Part shown: positions 1 through 8,104 of the stretch, piece by piece
How the letters are laid out: each line of letters opens with the position of its first letter
How positions within the stretch are numbered: the stretch's first letter is position 1
NCBI GenBank assembly: GCA_013823945.1
Contig: PNMZ01000001.1
Location: 806,001 to 870,000, forward strand
DNA length: 64,000 nucleotides
Direction of reading: 5' to 3'
DNA from: a bacterium
Lineage (GTDB): Bacteria > Armatimonadota > Fimbriimonadia > Fimbriimonadales > Fimbriimonadaceae
Translations under genes and position numbers: made by a program
Notes under the pieces: model-generated
Told to the model about the DNA's origin: nothing
The model's input: the letters and a program-made list of their open reading frames with translations, nothing else
Databases searched by the model: none

Positions 1-48
1 GCGGCCGCTCGCCTCGGACAGCGCTTGATGCTGTTCATGTGTCAACAT
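1..48 (-). CDS. possible 5' end of a minus-strand gene (partial)
   Basis: Reading leftward from an ATG at 46-48, sixteen codons are open to the window edge (MLTHEQHQALSEASGR). The product cannot be recognised from so little. The spacing before the plus-strand gene at 198 would fit a divergent pair. It could equally be chance. Confidence 0.3.
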   Translation of the reverse strand, partial: MLTHEQHQALSEASGR

Positions 49-82
49 TCCGTCACTTTACCGATTGTTTTGAAGATAAGAT

Positions 83-113
83 TTGCAATCTGGCCCACCG
101 CTTCGGCTACAAT
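83..113 (+). promoter_or_regulatory. candidate sigma-70 promoter for the 198 gene
   Basis: A TTGCAA box at 83-88 and a TACAAT box at 108-113 lie 19 bases apart, slightly longer than ideal, about 85 bases upstream of the ATG at 198. A purine-rich GGAGAG ribosome site sits near 182-187. Confidence 0.35.
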
Positions 114-197
114 AGACAATGAAAGAATAGGGTTAGTGCGTCCTACGCCGATCATGGATGAGGAAAGAGTGGATCTTATTCTGGAGAGAACACTAAA

Positions 198-2351
198 ATG
201 AAAGGGGCAATTATTAAGAACCTTGGAATTGCGATTGTGGCTTTTGGCCTCGTTGCAGTTTCATTTGGTCAGGCTCGTCCGCAGGCAACTGGTGGTGCTT
301 TGGGCCAACGAATTAAGCCTGGTGAAGTTCGGGAATTGAAAAAGGTTCCGACCGAGGTTAAGTTCGAGAAATTCAACACAGCGAGTCTCTTTCCTCAAGT
401 GAACCGCTCAATTACCGCCCGAGGCGTTCGTCCGAGCAACCCCAGTGTTGCTCATCGCTTCACTCGCGATATCACGAAAGAAGAGGCGATGAAACGCCAA
501 GCGGCAGGTGCGGAGCGCATTGTCACGGGTGGCACGACATTGGTCAACAATTTGGTAAGCGAAACCCGATTCCCTGGCATCGGCTTTACAGGTTCAGTTC
601 CTCCCGATACCCACATGGCAGTTGGTCCGAACCACATCGTCCAAGTTGTCAATACTTCACTTGCGTTTTTCAATAAGAAGACTGGTGCATTGGAGTTCTT
701 GCAGCCGATGTCCAGTCGAGGATTTTTGCGTCGAGCCGGAGATTTCGTATTTGACCCGCGAGTTGTATTTGATCCTGATTCACAACAGTTCGTGGTTGTC
801 GTATTGGACGTTGACTTCAATACCGGTCAGTCTTTCTTCCACATTGCGATTTCGGACGATGCCAACCCGAATGGGAATTGGGACATTGCCAAGATTGATA
901 ACACGGTCAATCTGAGCGGTGATTTACGGTGGGGTGACTATCCTTCCGTGACCACGAGCCAGCGCTCTTACTCGATCACATTTAATCACTTCTCATTTGG
1001 AAGTGGTGGCGGAGTTCTTTCGACCCTTTGGGTTCTTCGAAAGGGTGACTTTGAGATTTTCTCAGGTGGAACCGGATCGTTCTTCGTTTCGATGGCGAAG
1101 AAATACACGGCCGGCCCTGAAGTACCGATGATGGCGGCATTGACCTTCCCATTCCTGTTGGGTGGCTTTATTCCGATTGATCCGACCGTTGAATTGGTGG
1201 CATTGCGAGATGACCAAGATCCTCCTACTTTGGAATCAACTGCGGTTGACATCCCGGTTTTCGTTCCTCATTTTGGTGGTTCGGAGACAGCTGGATTCAA
1301 TATCGATACGATTGGTGACCGCATGATGGATGTGTCGAGAACAGGCGACAACATTTTGTTCGCGTTCTCCGCAAACATTGGCCCGGATGCTGACGGCTAC
1401 ACAAATACAAACTTTGACCAGGACGAAGATCGACAAACAAAGGTGCGATGGGGTGAAATCCAGCTGAACAATTGGCCAGTCCAGCCCAATGCACCGGCTT
1501 TGACTCAGTCGGGTGAAGTCGCGAGTACCCTGGGCGACAAGACTTCGTTCTTGATGCCAGCGATCGTGAAGAATACGGAAGGATCGGTGATGCTGGTCAT
1601 GACCGAGTGCGGCGAAACGTTTACGCCTAAGATTGTTGCCACTGCTCGTCGCGCAACTGATCCTGCGGGTCAAATGGGTGCGCCACAAACCTTTGGCAGA
1701 TCCGCAAACTTCACAATTGAAAATGCGGATGATCTCGTTTCGCGATGGGGAGACTACGCAGGGATTGGTATTGACCCGGTTGTTCCAGACGTGATCTGGG
1801 GTAGCCACGAGCTGTTCGCGAATGCCGGCTTACGATGGCGAACCGAAATCTTCAGTCTTCGAATCAAGACTAGTGTTGTTGCGAATCGTCAATTGAAGTC
1901 CATCACAACGATTTTCGGTACGAACACGGGGGGCGACATCAACAGCTTCACGGCAACCGACGGAAATCAATACGCAATCTTGGCTGAAGATGTTCCGGGT
2001 CGGGGCAACTATGCAGGATGGGAAGGAGTGTTTGATACGACCGACTTGAAAGACGGTGCGCGATTGAATCTTGCTCTCTCGGCTAACCTGGAAGGGATTT
2101 CCGGCTTTGTTTATGCGTTGAATCATCAGACGGGGCAATTTGATTTGATCAATACACTTCGTTTGAAGACAACCACAACCACAACGAGTCAGCTTTTCCC
2201 GACTTCGTTCTGGACAAAGTATCGCGATCCGGGTAACGGTGATATGACGGTTCGAGTTGTTGCATTGAACACCGTTCGACGACGTGGCGTTGCTCCGGCA
2301 GCGTTTACGCTCAACACGGACTTTGGTCAAATCACGATCAACGAACTTTGA
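198..2351 (+). CDS. large secreted protein, probably beta-propeller-like, function unknown
   Basis: A 717-residue protein with a clear N-terminal signal peptide: a basic start (MKGAIIK) then a hydrophobic stretch, with likely cleavage after SFGQA. The mature part is rich in beta-strand-like segments, with phrases such as PPDTHMAVGPNHIVQ, FDPRVVFDPDSQQF and GDLRWGDYPS. These resemble the repeated blades of secreted sialidase-like or exo-alpha-type propellers found in Acidobacteria, Bacteroidota and similar groups. No catalytic motif, sortase signal or sorting domain is recognised. It is a single gene ending at a strong bidirectional terminator. Export is well supported; the fold is inference and no function is assigned. 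Confidence 0.85.
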   Translation: MKGAIIKNLGIAIVAFGLVAVSFGQARPQATGGALGQRIKPGEVRELKKVPTEVKFEKFNTASLFPQVNRSITARGVRPSNPSVAHRFTRDITKEEAMKRQAAGAERIVTGGTTLVNNLVSETRFPGIGFTGSVPPDTHMAVGPNHIVQVVNTSLAFFNKKTGALEFLQPMSSRGFLRRAGDFVFDPRVVFDPDSQQFVVVVLDVDFNTGQSFFHIAISDDANPNGNWDIAKIDNTVNLSGDLRWGDYPSVTTSQRSYSITFNHFSFGSGGGVLSTLWVLRKGDFEIFSGGTGSFFVSMAKKYTAGPEVPMMAALTFPFLLGGFIPIDPTVELVALRDDQDPPTLESTAVDIPVFVPHFGGSETAGFNIDTIGDRMMDVSRTGDNILFAFSANIGPDADGYTNTNFDQDEDRQTKVRWGEIQLNNWPVQPNAPALTQSGEVASTLGDKTSFLMPAIVKNTEGSVMLVMTECGETFTPKIVATARRATDPAGQMGAPQTFGRSANFTIENADDLVSRWGDYAGIGIDPVVPDVIWGSHELFANAGLRWRTEIFSLRIKTSVVANRQLKSITTIFGTNTGGDINSFTATDGNQYAILAEDVPGRGNYAGWEGVFDTTDLKDGARLNLALSANLEGISGFVYALNHQTGQFDLINTLRLKTTTTTTSQLFPTSFWTKYRDPGNGDMTVRVVALNTVRRRGVAPAAFTLNTDFGQITINEL

Positions 2352-2370
2352 TCGAGTCCAAAACAAAAAA

Positions 2371-2405
2371 ACTCGGCACTCTCAAAGTGAGAGTGCCGAG
2401 TTTTT
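2371..2405. terminator. bidirectional intrinsic terminator
   Basis: A perfect 13-bp stem (ACTCGGCACTCTC / GAGAGTGCCGAGT) with a 5-base loop is flanked by A-run and T-run on its two sides. It can therefore terminate both the 198 gene and the convergent fliS/fliT-like genes. Confidence 0.9.
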
Positions 2406-2411
2406 GTTGGT

Positions 2412-2753
2412 TTAACCCGTGAGTTCGTAGAGGGGAGTCGAATCTGAGTTGTAGATTGCCCGCGTTTTGCGTTGAGATTGCACGAGTCCGATGTCGGTAC
2501 GCAAGTTGGATTTCACCCGATCAAGGACGAGATTGATTGATTGATCAGCGTGGGCGAGGGTTATGCGTTGATCGGTCGAAAGTGATTCGCCAGTTGAGAG
2601 CAAACCTTGAATTTCGGACAGGCTTTGCTGGCGCGAATCAAAAAGGTCATCACAGTTATCCGAAGTGTCTTGAATGAGTTCAGATTCAAGAATTGCGCTG
2701 AGCATGACGAATCGGTCGATTGCGTCCTGGAGCGTATCAGCTTGCATTGGCAT
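2412..2753 (-). CDS. FliT/FlgN-like flagellar chaperone candidate
   Basis: A roughly 113-residue, mostly helical, acidic protein starting at MPMQADTLQDAIDRF. The ATG at 2753 overlaps the end of fliS by 17 bases; a second ATG two codons later is also possible. Length, helical character and position immediately after fliS suit a FliT- or FlgN-type export chaperone, which commonly follows fliS. Sequence identity is too weak to call the family directly, so the assignment rests on context. Confidence 0.5.
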   Translation of the reverse strand: MPMQADTLQDAIDRFVMLSAILESELIQDTSDNCDDLFDSRQQSLSEIQGLLSTGESLSTDQRITLAHADQSINLVLDRVKSNLRTDIGLVQSQRKTRAIYNSDSTPLYELTG

Positions 2754-3168
2754 AAGAGTGGTTTGCTTGAGACTGCTGCTCGAGAGTGGCCCAGCTTTCG
2801 CGGAGTTCAGCGAGAACCTGGATTGACTGGTCAATCAGGACCGGATTGTCTTCGATGTTAGCCTGGACAATTCGATCAAAAGTGAATGTGTACAGGGCGA
2901 AGAGATTTTGGGCGATTTCGCCTCCCTGTTTGAGGTCAAGGCAGGACATGAGTTCGGAAATAATGTCTTGGGCGCGTTTGCAGGCTTCGTTTTGCCGCTC
3001 CAACTCCCGTTTCTCCATCGCGTCTTTGGCTTGGTTCATGAAGCGGATCGCGCCATCGTAAAGCATGATGACAAGTTGGAGAGGGCTTGCCGAATTGACA
3101 GCGGCTTTACGATACTGATGAACTGAATTGTTTGGGTACGCCACGCGCGATAATTCTCCGGTTTCCAA
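2737..3168 (-). CDS. fliS: flagellin export chaperone FliS
   Basis: A 143-residue helical protein. The N-terminal region (YPNNSVHQYRKAAVNSASP, then LQLVIMLYDGAIRFMNQAKDAM) is the FliS signature. FliS binds the C-terminus of flagellin in the cytoplasm and keeps it unpolymerised until export through the flagellar type III apparatus. No flagellin, hook-cap or fliD gene is nearby: it follows gap and a membrane protein on the same strand with only 24 bases of spacing. The next gene overlaps its end. The presence of fliS implies a flagellum encoded elsewhere. Confidence 0.88.
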   Translation of the reverse strand: METGELSRVAYPNNSVHQYRKAAVNSASPLQLVIMLYDGAIRFMNQAKDAMEKRELERQNEACKRAQDIISELMSCLDLKQGGEIAQNLFALYTFTFDRIVQANIEDNPVLIDQSIQVLAELRESWATLEQQSQANHSYANAS

Positions 3169-3192
3169 GTTATATGGTCGGAGGTTGGGGGT

Positions 3193-3663
3193 TTATCCTT
3201 CAGGCTTTTTTTCAGGATCGCGATAGGCAAAGAGCATAGCGGCGAGACCGGCGAGCATCCAAGCGAGCGGAATAATCCATCGGAACTGTTCGGGGTAATC
3301 GGGAACCTTGAGATTGGGGTCTTTGATGCCCAAGGTTTCAAGGTTGAGGTTCATAAATAGGAAGACAGCCCCGACGAATAGCCCGCCGCTGAACGCCACC
3401 GATCCAGCTAAGGCGAAGAATCGGACGAGAACAACACCGACGATGAGCACTGGAATTGCCGCGAAGAGGAGGCACTTGGTGAGATCAGTGGTGGTGTTGG
3501 CGGGGAAGACGAGGAATGGCCACCAGGTCAGGAGGAATACCGCGAGACTACCGCCAAAGATTGTGGAACACCCACCCACGAGCTGGTTTTCAAAGCTCTT
3601 GGGTGGGCGTGGATAATTCGAACCCTGGGTTGGCTCATCGGTGCCGAGGGGTTCGAATGGCAT
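3193..3663 (-). CDS. hypothetical multi-pass membrane protein
   Basis: A 156-residue protein with a soluble, proline-rich N-terminus of about 27 residues. About four hydrophobic helices follow (near residues 29-54, 66-84, 85-105 and 129-147), ending in a charged tail (RDPEKKPEG). No family was recognised. It lies 7 bases downstream of gap and 24 bases upstream of fliS, so it is probably co-transcribed with them. Confidence 0.75.
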   Translation of the reverse strand: MPFEPLGTDEPTQGSNYPRPPKSFENQLVGGCSTIFGGSLAVFLLTWWPFLVFPANTTTDLTKCLLFAAIPVLIVGVVLVRFFALAGSVAFSGGLFVGAVFLFMNLNLETLGIKDPNLKVPDYPEQFRWIIPLAWMLAGLAAMLFAYRDPEKKPEG

Positions 3664-3669
3664 CGCGTT

Positions 3670-4680
3670 TTAGAATCCCTTATCAGCGACGAACTTGGTG
3701 AGATCGGCGATCCGGCAGCTGTAGCCCCATTCGTTGTCGTACCAGGCGACTACTTTGACCAGGTCATCAATCGCGACGGTATCAACCGCACTGAAGATAG
3801 AACTGTGGGTGCTTCCCCGGAGATCGCTCGAAACAAGCTCTTCCTCGGTATAGCGCAAGATGCCGCTCATGGCACCATCAGCATATTCTTTCATAGCGGC
3901 GTTGATTTCTTCGACTGAACCAGCCTTGGTCAGATGCGCGGTGAAATCAACAACGCTGACGGTTGGGACAGGCACTCGGAATGCCATTCCAGTGAATTTG
4001 CCTTTCAGTTCGGGGATGACCAGTCCAACGGCTTTAGCGGCCCCGGTGCTTGCGGGTACGACGTTCTCAGCGGCTGCTCGGCTGTCGCGGAGACCTTTTC
4101 GAGCGGTGTCAACGGTGGCCTGGCTGTTTGTGTAGGCGTGAACCGTGGTGAGGAGTCCTTTTTCGATTCCGAACCGCTCGTGCAGAACTTTGGCAACAGG
4201 GGCGAGTCCGTTCGTGGTGCAGCTTGCATTGCTGATGACATGATGGTTAGCTGGATCGTACATCCCTTCGTTGACACCAAGGACGATGGTTAAGTCTTCA
4301 TTTTTGGCAGGAGCGGAGATGATGACTTTTTTGGCTCCGGCGGTTCGGTGTGCGGCGGCTTTTTCTGCGTCGGTGAAGAACCCGGTGCATTCGAGAACGA
4401 CATCCACACCAACGGATGCCCAGGGAATACTGGCGGGATCGCGTTCGCTAAAGACTTGGAATCGGTCGCCATCGACAGTGATGCTGGATTCGTCATGAGC
4501 TACGGTTCCGTTGAACGGTCCGTATACGGTGTCGTACTTAAAGAGATGAGCGTTAGTTTCGGTATCGGTGAGGTCATTGATCCCGACAACGTCGATTTCG
4601 CCTTTGTATCGTTCGAGAAGTGTGCGGAGCGAGAGGCGTCCGATTCTTCCGAATCCGTTAATTCCAACTTTTACTGCCAT
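3670..4680 (-). CDS. gap: glyceraldehyde-3-phosphate dehydrogenase, type I
   Basis: A 336-residue glycolytic enzyme that oxidises and phosphorylates glyceraldehyde 3-phosphate to 1,3-bisphosphoglycerate with NAD. The Rossmann start VGINGFGRIGR is intact, as is the catalytic cysteine Cys154 in NASCTTN. The C-terminal WYDNEWGYSCR also matches the family. INDLTD after the second strand fits an NAD-preferring enzyme. Length is normal and the ATG is unambiguous. It is the first gene of a minus-strand run leading to fliS; no pgk or tpiA is adjacent. Confidence 0.97.
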   Translation of the reverse strand: MAVKVGINGFGRIGRLSLRTLLERYKGEIDVVGINDLTDTETNAHLFKYDTVYGPFNGTVAHDESSITVDGDRFQVFSERDPASIPWASVGVDVVLECTGFFTDAEKAAAHRTAGAKKVIISAPAKNEDLTIVLGVNEGMYDPANHHVISNASCTTNGLAPVAKVLHERFGIEKGLLTTVHAYTNSQATVDTARKGLRDSRAAAENVVPASTGAAKAVGLVIPELKGKFTGMAFRVPVPTVSVVDFTAHLTKAGSVEEINAAMKEYADGAMSGILRYTEEELVSSDLRGSTHSSIFSAVDTVAIDDLVKVVAWYDNEWGYSCRIADLTKFVADKGF

Positions 4681-4740
4681 GATGGTTTCCGACCGCTATT
4701 TTACTAGGGATTGGCTTGGTTTGACGGGATGTTAACGCGA

Positions 4741-4780
4741 AACGCCGGGCTCCCCAATTTCAGGATAGGAGCCCGGCGTT
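4741..4780 (-). terminator. intrinsic terminator of the secretion-ATPase-like gene
   Basis: The stem AACGCCGGGCTCC / GGAGCCCGGCGTT (13 bp) encloses a 14-base loop just downstream of the minus-strand stop at 4798. The T-run is short (GCGTTTCGCG on the minus strand), but the stem is very GC-rich. Confidence 0.75.
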
Positions 4781-4797
4781 TTGATCGCTAATCAGAT

Positions 4798-7700
4798 TCA
4801 GCTTGCCTGCGTGTGCCAGCTATCGCGTCGGCTGATCGGCGATAGGTCGCGTTGGGCGAACATCACGATCCGCTTGGCGGTGCTAAAGTCAATTTCTCCG
4901 TGGATGATGCGAGTGACGGCATCATAGCTCATGGGGAGGTAACCGGCAAATCCGGCTTGTTCGGAGATTTTTTCGACGGATGCTTTTTCTGCGATCAGGT
5001 GTCGCACATCGGCACTCACGGGGAGAACTTCACTGATAACGATCTGACCGTCAACGCCCGTATGAGCACATTCGTCGCACCCTTCGCTTTCGTAGACCTG
5101 GGTGATGTGGCGCATTCCGTACAGATCAAGGATGTCTCTTTCAAACGCATCGACTGAGCGCGGCTCTCGGCACTCTTGGCAGAGGCGTGGGGCGACGGCC
5201 TGGCACCAAACACCAGTGAGGATGGTGGCGAGCAGGTAGGGGTCAGCTCCACAGGCGACCAATTGTTGGATTGCGGTCGGAGCATCATTGGCGGTGATTT
5301 CTGCGAGAATGAGGTGCCCGGAGGACGCTGCTTTGACTGCGGCCCGAATGTCGTTGTCATTGGTGAGCTCACCGACGACGATGACTTCGCTTTCAGAGGT
5401 AACGGCCAAGTTGATTTGTTCAGCGATAGATTCTCCCTCGGTTGCTCTTGCAACAACTCGTCCAGACCGCTCGATTTCCTGAGCAAGAGACGCAAGGGTC
5501 GAGGTTTTGTCGCTGCGAGCCGAGCCTGTGATCAAGACAAGTCCGTACGGTCGGTCGGTGAGGTGGCGGAGGAGTTTGAGATTCTCCGCTTCGATCCCAA
5601 GTTCGGCAAGATCTTTGATCGTGGCTTCTTGGCGCGGGAATGTGATGACAAACGATTCTCCACCCGTGCTTTCGGCGATTGCAACCTTATGAGACTGTTC
5701 GATCTCAAAAGGAATTGCTTCCGACTCAAACGACTTATGGGCACTTGTCAGAACGGCTTGGGCAAGATCGGCGGGGATTGATTGAACTGGGCAAAGGCGA
5801 CCGTGGATTCGGAAGTAGACCTGTCCTTTGTCGGCATCGTGGCCGATGGTGACAGATGTTGCTTGCCGGCGGTGGGCTTCGGCAATGACCTCTCGGATCA
5901 GGGCATTGAGATGCTCGGGTTTATCGGGATTGACAATGGTTCCATCGGACAAGTGAATCTCTTGTTCGTGGGCGATTGCGACCATCTCTTCAAGTCGGTT
6001 GGCTTCGTGCTCTTTGACGATTCCATACGCTTTGTCGATGGTGTAAGCGAGGCGAGCTTCGTCAGCGAGGACGGGCTCAATCCGTTTGTTTGCCATGGAC
6101 CGAACAGCGGAAATAGCCTCTTGGTCATTTGTATCCACCATTGCGAGGAGGAGTAGATCGCCCCGGACGGCGACGGGAAGAACTTGGAAGAGCTTGCAGG
6201 CATCATGGGGAACGAGAACAAGGGCGTCTTGGCTAGGTGCATCGTCTTCGAGGTGCCATGCACTGACTCCCTTTTGGGATGCAAGAACCTGGAGAAGCCT
6301 TCGCTCAGAGATCAAGCCCATTGAGATGAGAATTTGACCGAGTTTTTCGTTGGTTTCGTCTTGACGTTCTAGAGCTCTGGTGAGTTGGGCGGGAGCGACG
6401 AGTTTGTGTTTGAGGAGTAGATCACCGACGCGGGTATCTCGTTCGACTTGTTCGGTGTAATGCCCTTCTTCGATTTTCGTGTAAGGCTCGGGAATATCTG
6501 ACACAGTCGGTGGGACATCCGCTCGGGGTTCTTCTTGTGGGCAATTCTCTGTTGAAGCTGTTGTTTGATCCGGAGTTGGTTCAGTTGGAACTTGAACGTT
6601 ATGCGGAACATTCGCACCAGGGATGTTCGCCCAGAAGTCGTTGGCGTTTGCCGGACTCGGATTCGCAGCGGGCTCGGGTTCAGTCGTGGCTGCAGGAATG
6701 GAATCCCAAGCAGACGGAGGAGTTGTGGTTTCGATCGGCGGCAAATCTGGAGTCACGGTTGCTGGTGAGTCGGGAGCAAAGGACTCTGAAATTGATGTTT
6801 CGGTCGGAACTTTCTCTGCCTGCTCCCATACCGAGGTCGTAGTTGCTGTCGTTACCGGGGGCAATTCAGCGAAGACTGGTTCTGCGATAGCTTCTACTGT
6901 AGCTGATTCCGTTGGTTCAGTTGCTGCTTCAGTCGTTGCTGGTGGTGCCGGTTGTTCCCAAGGAGAAGAGGCAGCGGGCGCATTACCCCCGAGGAGTCCC
7001 CCTTTAGGCTTGAATGGATCATCCGATTCAGCTTTGTATTCGGGTTTCGCGGCGAATTTAGGTTCGGGGATTTCAAGAGCGGACAATCCTGATCCTTGAT
7101 TGAAGGTTGAAGGAAGCTTAACCGAGTTGGATGGTTCGGATTCTTGAGTTGCTGGTTGAGTGGTTGAAGTTACCGTGGTTTCGGTCATTTCGACATTGTC
7201 GAAAGCGGGGAGATTGGCCAATGGCGGAACCGATCCGGTGAAAGCAGGCGCGAAGGGCGGGCGGTCATCGGTAACTGGGGGAGCTGATTCCGGTTTAGTG
7301 TTTTCCGTTTGAGCCGGCGGAGGCGTAAAGGCGACTGGGGATTCGGTGACGAATGCTGGAGTTGGAATCGAGGTCGTATCTTCTTCCCAGGCTGAGCTTT
7401 GGGCGATTAGATCGGTTTTGGCGCGGATTTCTTCCTCGCTTGGTCGGACATATTCGGCGGTGATGGGTTGGAATTCTTCGGGGTTTCGTGTTCCGGCCAT
7501 CAGGTCACTCTCGCTTGGGGTCTGGGATGGGGCGGGAGTCAATTCGACATTTTGCCAATCTGATGGAGGGGTTGGATTCATCGCGGCGGTCGTTTGCTGC
7601 TCTAGCTGATTCCAGAACTGATTGGTGGGAGGAGTTGGAGCGGGTGCAACGGGTGCGACGGGTTCTTGAACTGGAGTTGGCTCTACGGGCGCAGGGTTGT

Positions 7701-7980
7701 CGGACACTTGGATAGGGGCAAGGGATGCGCTTTGGTCTTCGACTTGATACTGATCCCAATCAATGACGAGCGGCGCCCTTTGGGGTTGCTCTTGGGTCGG
7801 CGGCGGAGTGAGAACAGGAGGGGCAGTTGAGATCGGCGCGCTTTGCCCGATCACATGTGGACGAGAAGCTTGAAGGGGCGCGACCGGTCCTTCAACTCGC
7901 TCCGGAACCATAGAAATCGTATTATCTTCTTCGGCCTTGCCTTTTTTCATCAGACGATCCCAGCTAAATTTTTCACCCAT
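4798..7980 (-). CDS. degenerate PilB/GspE-like ATPase with MshEN domain and long disordered N-terminus
   Basis: A 1060-residue protein. Residues 1-500 are low-complexity, rich in Pro, Thr, Ala and Glu. Residues about 515-655 match an MshEN/T2SSE N-terminal domain (DTRVGDLLLKHKLV, LGQILISMGLISERRLLQVLA), a family known to bind cyclic di-GMP in some members. Residues about 675-1045 follow the PilB/GspE secretion ATPase fold. The zinc tetracysteine motif is kept (C934, C937, C968, C971). The P-loop is damaged: GSARSDKT (819-826) has Asp in place of the last glycine. The Walker B/His-box area (VIVVGELTND, SSGHLILAEITANDAP) keeps the Glu but lacks the usual Arg-Asp. It stands alone, with no pilC or pilT. 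Probably a regulatory or structural paralogue of a pilus motor rather than an active ATPase; that is inference. Confidence 0.82.
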   Translation of the reverse strand: MGEKFSWDRLMKKGKAEEDNTISMVPERVEGPVAPLQASRPHVIGQSAPISTAPPVLTPPPTQEQPQRAPLVIDWDQYQVEDQSASLAPIQVSDNPAPVEPTPVQEPVAPVAPAPTPPTNQFWNQLEQQTTAAMNPTPPSDWQNVELTPAPSQTPSESDLMAGTRNPEEFQPITAEYVRPSEEEIRAKTDLIAQSSAWEEDTTSIPTPAFVTESPVAFTPPPAQTENTKPESAPPVTDDRPPFAPAFTGSVPPLANLPAFDNVEMTETTVTSTTQPATQESEPSNSVKLPSTFNQGSGLSALEIPEPKFAAKPEYKAESDDPFKPKGGLLGGNAPAASSPWEQPAPPATTEAATEPTESATVEAIAEPVFAELPPVTTATTTSVWEQAEKVPTETSISESFAPDSPATVTPDLPPIETTTPPSAWDSIPAATTEPEPAANPSPANANDFWANIPGANVPHNVQVPTEPTPDQTTASTENCPQEEPRADVPPTVSDIPEPYTKIEEGHYTEQVERDTRVGDLLLKHKLVAPAQLTRALERQDETNEKLGQILISMGLISERRLLQVLASQKGVSAWHLEDDAPSQDALVLVPHDACKLFQVLPVAVRGDLLLLAMVDTNDQEAISAVRSMANKRIEPVLADEARLAYTIDKAYGIVKEHEANRLEEMVAIAHEQEIHLSDGTIVNPDKPEHLNALIREVIAEAHRRQATSVTIGHDADKGQVYFRIHGRLCPVQSIPADLAQAVLTSAHKSFESEAIPFEIEQSHKVAIAESTGGESFVITFPRQEATIKDLAELGIEAENLKLLRHLTDRPYGLVLITGSARSDKTSTLASLAQEIERSGRVVARATEGESIAEQINLAVTSESEVIVVGELTNDNDIRAAVKAASSGHLILAEITANDAPTAIQQLVACGADPYLLATILTGVWCQAVAPRLCQECREPRSVDAFERDILDLYGMRHITQVYESEGCDECAHTGVDGQIVISEVLPVSADVRHLIAEKASVEKISEQAGFAGYLPMSYDAVTRIIHGEIDFSTAKRIVMFAQRDLSPISRRDSWHTQAS

Positions 7981-8049
7981 TGTTCTGTTTCCTCAGTCTG
8001 CGGCCCGTTCAAAAAGGCCTCTGTCCTTTGGGTGTCCCCGCAAAAATGC

Positions 8050-8081
8050 GGAAACCTCCGACTCATTTGTCGGAGGTTTCC
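8050..8081 (-). terminator. intrinsic terminator of the tricorn-type gene
   Basis: A perfect 13-bp stem (GGAAACCTCCGAC / GTCGGAGGTTTCC) with a 6-base loop, 24 bases past the stop of the minus-strand gene. It is followed on the minus strand by GCATTTTTG. Confidence 0.85.
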
Positions 8082-8104
8082 TTTAGGTTTTTGAGGGTGG
8101 AAAG

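Noticed and set aside
1-8. NotI site at the first base
   Set aside because: A window edge effect or coincidence; no cloning vector sequence follows.
3620-3665. TTCGAA-containing repeats resembling a tRNA T-arm
   Set aside because: They lie within the membrane-protein coding sequence and no acceptor or anticodon stem can be formed.
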